Source of the DNA: Agapetus fuscipes
Taxonomy: Eukaryota > Arthropoda > Insecta > Trichoptera > Glossosomatidae
Direction of reading: 5' to 3'
Length of the DNA stretch: 64,000 bases
Assembly (NCBI GenBank): GCA_951799405.1
Contig: OX637363.1
Location: 4,774,001-4,838,000 of the forward strand
Made by a program: the position numbers and the translations under genes. Positions 19,523 through 30,571 of the stretch are shown in pieces. The first letter of the stretch is position 1; every line of letters starts with the position of its first letter. The notes below the pieces were generated by a model that was not told the DNA's origin, ran no database searches, and was given only the letters and a program-made list of their open reading frames with translations.

Positions 19523-19800
19523 TCTAATCTAATCTAAGTAGCAAAGATATGTAACATTAAGGATTCACATTATATGCATTTTCACAAGCAGACACGTATA
19601 AGTTTGCGCTTAAACATGCCGCATGTGGACTTGCAATATAAAAACCCAAATGTCAAATGAACAGACATTCTGCAACTCTTGCCGACCTCCCTGAAACAGA
19701 GGTGACATTGGCAAAGTGAAACATTTTCTACAGCATGGGTGGTCAGCCGCATACCAAACCTATAAGTCAAGGAACGTACACAACAAGTTACATTTTTTTA
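19523..19800 (-). mobile_element. LINE-A terminal module copy
   Basis: (TCTAA)n tail at 19523; extends past the ttccttgac boundary into gtacacaacaagttac. Confidence 0.72.
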
Positions 19801-20025
19801 AATTGCAAATAATATGTCAAAACAAATACAGAATACAAAATTCTAATTTTAAAAACCCTAGTCCAAGCTAGGTTTCTGGTTTTCAATTTATGATTTTTTC
19901 CATCTAAACCACAGACAGGACTAATCTTTTTCAAATTTTGTTTACCATGATACTTTGAATTACTTATACTGACATTTTACTAAATCAAGTGTACCTTAAT
20001 TCCAATCTGTCATCGAGGATTATTT

Positions 20026-20799
20026 CTGTGCCTCCTGTGAAAAGTGATACAACTCGAGTTATACCCTTTTTGAGTTTTTTGCATAGAAAGAATAAGATAA
20101 AAAATTAGCATTTTTTTGGTCTTACTCACATTCTTTTATCTGCCATAGTTAAGGAGATAATTTGGTGAAAAGTTATATAACTGGCAGGATTTTGGCAAAA
20201 AAAAAGTGAAAATAGATATAAGTCAAGTTGTACCGCTTTAAGTAATTGCTCTACTCACCGGTTTTTACAAATTCATCGTGAATACTGATACATCTAGAGT
20301 TATATCACTTTACACCAATTTTTGACTAGAAATTTAGCAAAGTGATACGATTCAGGTAAATTATGAAAATATCACTATTATAAGTATAACAATTGAATCT
20401 TTGGGGTAGTACTTTTATAATTGGTTTGAGAAACATTCTGTTAGGAATATTATCTTACGAGTTATTAGATTTTTAAACTTTTTGTGTATCACTTTACACA
20501 AAGACAACTTATAGGTGCAATATAATATAACTCGACTTGTATCATTTATCACGTAATAAATGATACAAGTGCAGGCAAAAAAGGTACAACTGACAGAGTT
20601 TAATTAATTACTTTAAAACTATAATATTGACCATAAAAATTAAAATGCACAGTGAAAGTAAATGTTTTTATCTACAAAATAAGGTACTTATGTGTAACCT
20701 AGCCCACTAAGTTCATGAATTAGAATTTTTTAAATCTTGTTTTTGCTCTCCTGTAAAATGATGATTTTTGAGTTGTATCACTTTTCACAGGAGGCACAG
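20026..20799. mobile_element. 774-bp non-autonomous TIR element
   Basis: Perfect ~30-bp inverted ends (ctgtgcctcctgtgaaaagt start) are flanked by ATTT on both sides. The AT-rich interior carries many scattered, alternately oriented copies of a gtatcacttt/agttgtatc motif. There is no ORF of note. I know no match. Confidence 0.78.
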
Positions 20800-20803
20800 A
20801 TTT

Positions 20804-21443
20804 ATACTACAGACTCGTAGTCTATTAGCTTTCAATTTATGTCTAGTGTGTTACATACGACTCGAATAGTGAATGTTTTAAAAAGATGTGTCTTTAGTAC
20901 CTTAACAATAGTACCTACCTACATAATTCTAAAATGAAAACATTATAAATCATTTATTTTTTTGTTAAAATATATATATATATTACAGTACTGTCTTATT
21001 TGATAATTTCAAAAAAACTTACATGTAAGAGTTGAAAATTCAAAATTATTATCGTTGAGTGTTAGATAAGGAATGTTTGATTATTATACAAATATATATA
21101 AATGGCTTGTCTTATAAATTCACGATAATTTATATAGAAAATTCTTTTTTAAATGATGTACCTACCTAGATTGTAGATTCTAGGTTATAGAACTCCTAAC
21201 TGAATCATAGAGAACCGAATGAGGCAATCTAGGATTATTTGAAAAAAGATATATTGTTAACACTGAGAATGTCATTGTAATTCTCTAATTCTGAAACCAA
21301 ATCCTATTTCTATACAACTTCAATATAAACTGGCATTCCAATTTTTATACTCTTCTTTTTCATGCCGACACCCAACTTTTTTATACTGTAACATTTGATT
21401 TAAATGTTTTCCTATTGCTGAAGGAATAGTTAAAATACGATGA
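20804..21443. other. No gene recognised
   Basis: AT-rich sequence with (TA)n near 20975. Confidence 0.35.
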
Positions 21444-21724
21444 GGGGCCGTCCATAAATTACGTCATCGATTTTGGCCGATTTTCGACCCCCCCCCCCAT
21501 TACAATCATCCTATAGTCATTATCTAATGACCCTCCCCCCCCTCTTGCTGTAATAATGGATGAGCTTAATAATTAATAATGTTATATTACTTACATAATA
21601 TTTTGTAGAAATTGGTATTTACAAGAACGACGTCACTTTTGGTACTCGTACATAATTTGCCATTATCCGCAGACCAGACTCCCCCCCCCCCTTAATGGGA
21701 ATGACGTAATATATGGACAGCCCT
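21444..21724. mobile_element. GC-ended MITE, copy 2
   Basis: Same ends and interior as 16890-17165, with expanded C-runs near both ends. Target duplication not clear. Confidence 0.72.
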
Positions 21725-22356
21725 AACACGCCTGCTATTATTTATGATTGAGTACCCAGTATCAAAGGAAATAGAGCTCCTTATCAACCTTATTCTCTAG
21801 GCACAGATGATACCTAGTAACTAAGTCAGACATCAAATGTATCAGTTGAGTCCTACAGAATCAGTGACAGCAATCCTGAGCTGGAAGCAATGAGTTATAA
21901 CATAGAGGAGCGGAAACTAACACACTGAATTGATGCATACCTGCTCCCACTTGCGTTCCTCTCCTGTCAAACGTTGCAGTGGTGCCCCCAATGTACGGCG
22001 GCAACAATTACAAATATGACGCACTAAATATCACAATAGTTATAATGAAATGAGTGATAAAATTAAAATATGAATATACACCTTGAAAATATGAAATATT
22101 GACGATCACAATATTTATAAGGCGTGTTATCTGTCAACAGCTATTTCCGGTCTAATCGGCAGCCATTATTTGCAATGGTACCAACATTCAAGATTTTTTT
22201 TTTCGTTCTGCCGAGTTTTTTGTACACATGGAAATGCAACCGTGAAGTTCTTTGTTCTCTTTCTAACTAATGACCATTTTTGTAAGTAAGTTGAGACAAA
22301 TATATGTGTCTATTTTCATTAAAATAATTTCTAGTTCACAGATATTATAAGTTAAT
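21725..22356. other. No gene recognised
   Basis: Nothing identified apart from AT-rich sequence. Confidence 0.35.
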
Positions 22357-22490
22357 GGCTGGAAGTCTCATCACCACGGTAATTCTTACCTACCGAATAT
22401 CGGTAATCTTTATATGAAGACTTATCAGCTGTTCACTTGCGGCCATCTTGGATTGACAGGTCTCCATACAAATATGCCGCTGTCTTTGAT
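22357..22490. mobile_element. MITE left part (ggctggaagtctcat family), truncated
   Basis: Matches the left end of 23790-24725, including cggccatcttggattgacag. No right end follows. Confidence 0.55.
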
Positions 22491-22816
22491 TCTGTATGAC
22501 TCCTGTGTCTCTGAAGAGATAAATGAATACCAAGGTTAAGTTTGGCTCCTTGCTATAAAGTTTAAATGTAGATATTATTTGAATGTTTATTTTTCATTTG
22601 AATGCTTTGCCATAATGTATATTTTTGTTATTACTAAGATTATATTTAATAATGAAGCAATTAAAAAGTATATTTATGTGTGTATAGAGAAAATCAGTTT
22701 TCTCCATGTTTTCCTTTGCTTTCTATCATTATATGTTAGGGAATATGAACATACCTGAGTAGAAAGAATTCAATTGAAGTTTGTAGTTAATTCCAAAAAT
22801 AAATTTATATTCTGCA

Positions 22817-22866
22817 GAGGCTCTGGCCACCCCTAGCGGAATGGCGACAGAGTTACAGTTACAGTT
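22817..22866 (+). mobile_element. LINE-B tail fragment
   Basis: Only the last 50 bases (ggccacccctagcggaatgg to gttacagttacag). Confidence 0.6.
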
Positions 22867-23065
22867 TTCAAAGGACATTTTTTTCTTTTGCTTCAAAATG
22901 TGTTTACATATCAATGGTTAAAAGACGGGCTGGCTCAATGAGATTGCACATTTGGCATAGATAAAATAATTTTAATGTGTCAATATTTGGTTATAGGAAA
23001 AAGGCTAACCAATATGTTGTTATTGGTTGTTAAGGACTTAAGTAGTTAGACTTGTGACCTGTGCT

Positions 23066-23306
23066 CTAATCTAATCTAATACAAGTTGCAAAGATATATT
23101 ACATTGGGGAGTCACATTATATGCATTCTCACAAGCAGACACGTACAAGTTTGCGCTTGCACATGCCGCATGTGAACCTACAACATGAAAACCCAAATCT
23201 TAAATGGGCAGACACCCTGCAACTCTTGCCGTCCTTCCCTGGAACAGGGTTGACATTGGCAAAGTGAACAATTTTTTACAGCATGGTTCTTCAGCCGCAT
23301 ACCAGC
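23066..23306 (-). mobile_element. LINE-A terminal module copy
   Basis: (TCTAA)n tail; truncated before the ttccttga boundary. Confidence 0.7.
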
Positions 23307-23393
23307 TCGCTGAGAAAAATATTATATTTCACAAGCAAAAAATGATCCTCTTGTAAAGGTGTGCCCTTGTTGTGCTGTGCCATTGAGCCATCT

Positions 23394-23648
23394 CGCTGCC
23401 TTAGTTCTTGTTTACCGTATACGCCATTGAGAAACTTTTACATGAGCAATTTTGGATGTGTACTGGACCAATGTGTATTATGGAAACAAGAAATATATTT
23501 AAAAATATATTTAAAAGAACTCTCACATTATCGAGTTTTACGGTTTTTCTTAGCTCAGATTGTGTAGAATTTGATTCATAAGACAACTGCATGAAAAAGT
23601 CATATTTGACAAGATTGGCGTATACGATAAACAAGAACTGGGGGAGCG
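23394..23648. mobile_element. 255-bp MITE with 4-bp ATCT duplication, copy 1
   Basis: Inverted ends cgctgccttagttcttgttt and its imperfect complement, flanked by ATCT. An inverted copy of the same length at 47155 is flanked by TTAT. Confidence 0.85.
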
Positions 23649-23918
23649 ATCTGTCTCTGCTGGTCTTCATTCTCTTAAGTTGTTAATAGGAGGAGTCGAT
23701 ACCCATGAGTTGATTCAAACCCTGGAAGTATGAAGATCTTTGGCAACCTCTCGCTCGTCTTCCTAAGATTGTTCCTTTAAAAATGCCTGGGCTGAAAGTC
23801 TCATCACCACGGCAATTCTTACCTACCAAATATCGGTAATATTTGTATGAAGACTAATCAGATGTTCACTTGTGGCCATCTTGGATTGACAGGTCTTCAT
23901 ACAAATATTACCGATATT

Positions 23919-24416
23919 GGAGATGAATGGAATATCCAGAGTCATAATAAAAGAAGAGCTTGTATGAAGAAGGTTATGACTCTGGAGGAAATGAAAGAAG
24001 TATGCAAGGATAGAAAGAAATGGCGGTTGATCTGTGATGTTGGCGGCTAGGGTTTGTTAAAGTGAATTTGGTTTTATGATTTAGTTTTTTATGTCCATGT
24101 ATATATTGTTATTTTTATTCTTTGATTTTAAAAAATGTAATTTGTCATGTATGTTCCTTGACTTATAGGTTGTTATGCGGCTGACCACCCATAATATAAA
24201 AATTGGTTCACTTTGCCAATGTCACCCCTGTTTCAGGGAAGGACGGCAAGAGTTGCAAGGCTTATGTTCATTTGAGATTGGGTTTTTATATTGTAGGTCC
24301 ACATGCGGCATGTGTTAGCGCGAAATTATACATATCTGCTTGTGGGAATGCATTTAGTATAAATCTTAAATGATATATATCTTTGCAGCTTAGATTAGAT
24401 TAGATTAGAGATTAGG
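23919..24416 (+). mobile_element. LINE-A 3' end with ORF2 C-terminal codons
   Basis: It encodes EWNIQSHNKRRACMKKVMTL then [20 protein letters not shown] with a stop at 24048. A 3' UTR and the terminal module with repeated TTAGA follow, showing that the module belongs to a LINE 3' end. Confidence 0.8.
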
Positions 24417-24419
24417 AGC

Positions 24420-24686
24420 AGTCAATTTGGTTCAGCCACGCCGTCAGATTCGTACAAATTTCGGAGACCGCGTTTTCCGTGTTGCGTGTCCTGTGGAGTG
24501 AAACAGACTGCCACCCGGAGTGAAGAACTCCAAATCTGTGGGTGTATTTCGCGGAGCACTCAAGACACACCTTTTTAGAAAGTCTTATAAGTGATCAGAG
24601 AGCGCCCTTGAAGTGTGACACACACAAAAACAGCGCTCTCTTATCAGTTGTAATTTAAAATAAATTAGCCTGATATTATTATTATT
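24420..24686 (+). mobile_element. LINE-C (CR1-like) 3' end
   Basis: It encodes FGDRVFRVACPVEWNRLPPG then VKNSKSVGVFRGALKTHLFR, a CR1-type ORF2 C-terminus. The 3' UTR holds gtgtgacacacacaaaaaca, gcgctct and an aataaattagcctgatatta tail, closely resembling the 3' end of tS1. Confidence 0.75.
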
Positions 24687-24725
24687 GGATAGGTAAGAAT
24701 TACCTTGGAGATGAGACTTCCAGCC

Positions 24726-26008
24726 TTTGTTTTATTTATCCATTAATCTTTTAACCATTGGCATATTCAGCATAAATTATTATTTTATTTTAGAAATTGA
24801 CCCCAACAACCTTTTACGACCATTTCTATTGGATTATCTTTAATTTTATTAATGTCTAGCGTAGTTTAAGTTTAAGTTATTAATGTTTAGTGTAGTCAAC
24901 TTTGGTGATTGATTTTAACCATACTTTGGTTAATTAAGTTATTGCTTGATTAGCCATGCCCATCTATGTAAAGATCTATAAATGTGAATCCCTTGCAAGC
25001 AAAGATGTATGTATATTATGTCGTATATACTATTTCAAAATGTTTATCTGAATGTGTAAAATGATCTTATGTTGAAATATAAATCAAATATTTTATGTTG
25101 CATTTTTATTTTTTTACTTCACACACCTTGCGCGGGAGGGGTGAAAAGCGAGTAAAGTTAAAAGAAGAGAATCTGAGAGAATCATGCCTAATCCTCTTTA
25201 ATCAATTCAGAACATTTTTTTTAAGTATTGATAAAATAAATAATATTTGCGTATGGAACTAAAGAGCCGCAGTTTCACATCCAAAGAGCCGCAGGTTGCC
25301 GATCCCAGCACTAGACTATAGACCAGATGAATGCTTTGGGTATCGGAAACAATAAAAACAGTGCAAATTTGTTAATCATTTATATTTTGTTCAAGTATTG
25401 ATCTTATTGTAATTCAGTGCAAGTCTTTGGCTTTGGACTTAGCATGTGGACTTAGCATACAGAATCAGCCAGTAAATCAGGCAGGCCTGTATCTCTCGCA
25501 GACATCTTTGCACAATTCACAGTGCACGTCGATACACTTCACTTCACAGAAAACAATTTCCTATTTGATTCTGAAAATTCCCAAGGATAACTTTGCAGCA
25601 ACTTGAGTAGTGTGAGTACACTGCAATTTATTTTCATCTTAGTACCAGTGGCGTGCCTACAGCGCATGCGCATGCTGGATAATTAAAGTTGCACTAAATC
25701 ACAAATAATAAATATTACCCCTTTGTTTCTTTCCTCAGTGTTTCTTAATCTCTTAAAACTTAGATTTTGGATTAATCAATAAATCTTTACATGCTTAAGA
25801 TCCTTCTAAGGTACAACTATATTTTCACAGGAATTCATTGTATCCTATAAAAAACCGCATTATCGATCGTAAACAAGGAATAAGTTATTTATTCTGATAT
25901 TTGAACCTGAGGTGACAGTGTTTTCAAAACACAGTACATAAGTCATTCATATATCTGTAAACAGCTTGTGTCTGGAATCGTAAAATTGAATCGACGAAAA
26001 GCTTAGCG
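24726..26008. other. No gene recognised
   Basis: A worn element end (gagccgcaggttgccgatcc) lies near 25295. A hAT-like end (cagtggcgtgcctaca) lies near 25658. Otherwise nothing assigned. Confidence 0.35.
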
Positions 26009-26399
26009 TAGGGTCAGTGTGGCAACAGTGGATCATTTTTTTTCAAGCGCTCAGAATTATTTTTGTATAAATGCAATCAATTTGCAACTTTTATCAAACG
26101 GTTAATAAATTAAGTACCTACAACTTGTTCTAAGAGCTCCATCTTTTTTATCCAATAAATACAAAGATATTTTGCATTTAGGGAAAAATGGGAAATGATC
26201 CACTGTGTACCCTATGGTCAGAGCCGGTTTTAGCACTACCAGCGCCCTGGGCGAGATTTTTTAAGGCGCCCCCCCCCCCCCCCAATTCGCCATTCGAAAA
26301 TTCAAATTCATACGAAAAAAAGGAACGTAGTAACCATTTATAGAAAGGATACATGACCAAAAAATTTTTTTGAAAAATAATACATTTGTTAATAAATTT

Positions 26400-27230
26400 C
26401 ATAAAAAATAAAAAATGGACAAAAATGAAAATTTGTCAGGAGTACAAAAAATTAAACTATAAAAAAATGTACGAATGTAGAATAATTTGAAATTCAATAT
26501 TTAGAAAGCACAAATTAAAAAAATAATGGAAAAGACAGAAATAGTCTTACAACATAAAAATTGAAGAAAAAAAATTAAATAAAAAATATGAAATCTAAAA
26601 TTAAACAAAGAAAAATTAAAAAAGAAAACAAAAACGAAAACGGAAAAAAGTCTAGACAAAAAAGTATTAACTTTAAAAAAAAATATGAAAAAAAATTAAA
26701 ATAGAAAGAATTTAATAATTTAAAACAAGCATTCAAAAATGAAAAAAAAATTCAAAAGGCAATAAAAAATTACACATAAAAATTAACAACTATTGCATAG
26801 AACAAACCATGAAATCAACAAAAATTTGAAAACATAGAATGACAGAAAAAATAACGCATATAAAAATTAAAAACTATTACATAAAACAAACCATGAAATC
26901 AAAAATTGAAAAAAACATATTAAAAACTAATTAAACAACAAAAATTTGAAAACTTAGAATGATAGAACAAAATTAAAACATAAAAATGGAAAAAAAACAC
27001 ATTTAAAAATTAAAAACTATTGCATAGAACAAACCATGAAATCAAAAACTGAAAAAAAACATATTAAGAAATAATTTATCAAAAAAAAATTGAAAACTTA
27101 GAATTACAGAACAAAAATAAAATATAAAATTTGAAAAAAAAGAAAATGGAAAGAATATAAAATTAAAAAACGTGTACATTTATAAAAAAAACAAATTATG
27201 AATAACTGATTTCCATACAAAAGTCAGCTG
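26400..27230. repeat. A-rich low-complexity tract of element E
   Basis: It holds degenerate repeats such as gaacaaaccatgaaatcaa at about 26800, 26885 and 27028. No coding potential. Confidence 0.7.
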
Positions 27231-27706
27231 CATAAATATAAAAATCAACTGTCTTCATGCTTAACTTGAGGTCTAATTTTGTACAATGTAATGATATGTA
27301 AGAGGACAATCACGCCGAGTGTATATTTCGCATACCCGAAATACAAACCAAAAACTTACATCGTTCCGCACATCGATTTATAGAACTGGATGGGCTAGGA
27401 AATCAATCCTTTGAGAATTAGAAATACGCTATACTCATCATACAAAAATCCAAATTCAGTCTATTGGTAACTTTTTAACTGTCAACAGTGTGTTACCTAA
27501 TTGGAAAAAAAATCCATGTAAATGCCAAACTGGGTAATTTCTAAACGTGCCAACAAAAGAGAATAAATGTGTTATAGAATATAGAATAATATTTCACTTT
27601 AATCACTATTTTATATGATTACGTTGATAAAATTTATTTTTCGTTTGTCGAAATATTTTGTTCGCGAAAGTGAAGGCCATTTCTAGAACTAGTGATATTC
27701 AAATAG
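27231..27706. other. Unassigned interior of element E
   Basis: Nothing recognised. Confidence 0.35.
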
Positions 27707-27922
27707 CAGGCGCGTGCATAGGGTGTAGGCAAATACATTTCAGAATAAATATTTTCTCACATTCCTTCAAAATAACTCATTTGAATTTGGCTGAAGTGGT
27801 AACGATGGCTCCAATCAAACTTAAATCTTGAATTTTAAATCTCAATATCAACCTCAATCGCGTTTTTACCATATTTTGCCTACGTATTAGGCGCATGTGC
27901 CTGTATGGGATGCACGCCCCTG
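27707..27922. mobile_element. hAT-type MITE with 8-bp duplication, copy 2
   Basis: Same ends as 10894-11108, flanked by tcaaatag on both sides (27699-27706, 27923-27930). It sits inside element E. Confidence 0.88.
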
Positions 27923-27930
27923 TCAAATAG

Positions 27931-28834
27931 GTATATAGGTACTTGTTTCTTCAAGTATGTAACTTTTATGCTCGCGGTAATAGATACTTGTGAAAATCAT
28001 CCCGTACGCAATGTGGTGGAAACATTTTTGAATTGGGAATTTATCAGATATTTTCATACTTTCAACAACACTCGTAACAAAAACCGTTACCATAGTGATT
28101 TCATGGGTTTCCATGGTAATTTGTACATAGATTGAAGACGGGTTAGAGACACGTTGCTTACATAGAAAATAACAAAAGCATTTCATATGTCGTGAGCGAG
28201 ACAGCACTATTTAAAATGTATGGTGTCAAAGACGTTGCATCGTGCCGATTGATACTAAATCCCATTTATAGCCCCTCCATTGAATATACCTCCATGGTTT
28301 CACAGGCGGTTATGTTGAATTTATGGGCCTCATACTAGAATTAAAAAATGTTTTAGTTATACCAATAAATGTTGAAGAAACTATATAGGTGGTGAACAAA
28401 TCGATCAAGCTTCAGACACTAGCACCATCAAAATAAAGGGGAGAAGGATGGAGACTCTAACTATACGATAGAAAGTTGCACAAGCTGGCCTAAGATTCTG
28501 GCATAATAATTTCCATTTTATGTAACATTTATGTAACAGAATTCAATATTGCAAGTATAACAATGAGGTCCGCATATTTGAAGAAGACATTCAACTTATA
28601 AGCTGGAACTGTGAATTATGAAGATTTTCGGCAGTAACTTTGTGAAAGTCCATTTTAACAGAAAATGCAAATTTGGAACATCCTTCGAAAAATAATTTCC
28701 GATATTTTGCTACTGCGGATAAACCTCAGCTAACAATGGCACATAATGTCATTGTTATTTGACTCATCCGCCGAGACAAAAATGTATTTTTTAACTTCCT
28801 TTATAACTTGAATTATTTACAACTTTTCAAATGA
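27931..28834. other. Unassigned interior of element E
   Basis: No gene; overlapping short frames on both strands are not convincing. Confidence 0.35.
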
Positions 28835-29182
28835 ATTACCATCAGGGTTGGGTAACGACACGTCGAAAATTATATTCGACACGTCACGTCGAAAATACGT
28901 GTCGAATATGTCGAAAACGTCGAAAATTTGCGTCAAAAATTGAAGTTTATTACTTTTAGTTTATCCTTCATTTGTGACAGTTCAATTTTTGACCAACCAA
29001 ATTCAATTAAAATTAGCAAAGATAATAAAATACAATACTTCCTTCAAAGTTCAGATTGTTCATGTTTTGTCCTTGAATTCAATTAATCTTGAATAAAACA
29101 TTGAACTGTAGGTATAAATGGGGCTTAAAACATTTTGTTCAAATCTTAATGAATAATGCCAACTGGAAATTTGTACCTACAC

Positions 29183-29306
29183 TAGGGATGGGCAAATGAA
29201 AAAAAAATATCGATATATATCGAACGATATTTTTAAACACTATCGAAATACATCGAGGAAAAAATATCGGTACTTTTGATATATCGATATATTTTGCCCA
29301 TCCCTA
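29183..29306. mobile_element. MITE B: 124-bp hAT-type MITE inside element A
   Basis: Ends tagggatgggcaaa and ttttgcccatcccta are flanked by acctacac on both sides (29175-29182, 29307-29314). The interior is full of tatcgatat motifs. Confidence 0.88.
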
Positions 29307-29725
29307 ACCTACACAATGTTGTAGAATTTCTTTACTTTTATGTAGGTAAAACAACTGATCTGACCAGCTATCATTACAGTGTTTAACTGTATAGTATCTA
29401 TTTTATCAAATTGATTGACATGCCCTTTGTCAAACTGGCATGAGTTAGCTGTGTGTTTGAGTTTATTGAATACTTTGTTTTAGCCTAGGTCAGGTTATTA
29501 AGTAGAATTAATATTTAAATGGTGCTGTTAACTTGTACCTAATGTAGATGTAACATGTAAGAGAAAGACAATAAAAGAGGAAACAACACATTATGTAACT
29601 AAATATGTATTTCCCTTCATTCCTACCTGAACTCCACTCACTAGTAATTTTCGACGTGTCGTTTATGTCGTAAATTCGAATTTACGACGTGTATATTCGA
29701 CGCGTCAAATACTAGGTATAATACT

Positions 29726-30132
29726 TGTTTGGGCGAACTGTTAGGTAGGTTTGTTATGGGTAGCTGGCCATAAAATCCTTGTCCTTGTGCCTATAATCTG
29801 ACCTATCCGATTTGCCCAATCACCTGTCTCCAGCCAGTACTTCTTCATACGCGGCCTTGGATAGACGTGTCCATCGCAGTGTACACCGCGCGCGAACGAA
29901 GGAGAAACCACACACAAAAACGCGACCAGTGCTCCGCGAAAGAGGCATCCATTGGAGATAAGGTGAGTCCAGACCATTTGATTCCGTGATTCCTTCCCCC
30001 TTGCTCCATTGGTTGGCTGCCTAGACAGATTTGTTGGGCAGTTCGTCCGATCGCGATAATCGAGAACCAGTTTGCGATCTCAAATCCTCCCCCTCGCATT
30101 ACCACATGATAGCGTCAAACTTGGCGTTATCA
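29726..30132 (+). repeat. 5' LTR of the BEL/Pao element
   Basis: Begins tgtttgggcgaactg and ends ggcgttatca. It should hold the promoter and transcription start; a gataaggtgagtcc donor-like site lies near 29958. Confidence 0.93.
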
Positions 30133-30571
30133 TAATTTTGGTCCTTACAGAACCGGATCGTAAATTAAAAATTAGATTCACGTAATATTAATTCAGATTC
30201 TTATAGTTTGAAATCGGATTCAAAAAAAAAATATTCGCCATTTTTATTGCTACAATTCGTGACGCGTTCATACATTATTATCATAAATATCGCTTTGGAA
30301 TCGAAGTGCGGGTTAATTATTTAATTGCCTTGTAGGTATACCTATCTCTTGCATTTTAGGTACATTCGAATTAAGCCCGCGGTATAAGTAACTACCTAGG
30401 TACTAGCATTGTTTACTTTCTTTGTTTACATTATTTGTTTACATTTTGATAAAATTATTATAACCTTCTTCTTTCTTTGCTACTTCAATTTATAAGGACT
30501 TGTACGTACGGGATTTGTAAAATTTATTATTAATTTTATCAAATTTAATTTATTAAAGCCAAATTTAAAAC
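30133..30571 (+). promoter_or_regulatory. BEL leader with probable primer-binding site
   Basis: The bases directly after the LTR (ttttggtccttacagaaccg, from 30135) are where the tRNA primer should pair; the tRNA is not identified. The rest is an AT-rich untranslated leader. Confidence 0.55.

Larger units (their letters stand above)
23790..24725. mobile_element. MITE split by LINE-A and LINE-C insertions
   Basis: The left end (ggctgaaagtctcatcacca) and right end (ggagatgagacttccagcc) are inverted over ~36 bases. Between them lie the LINE-A end 23919-24416 and the LINE-C end 24420-24686. Confidence 0.65.
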
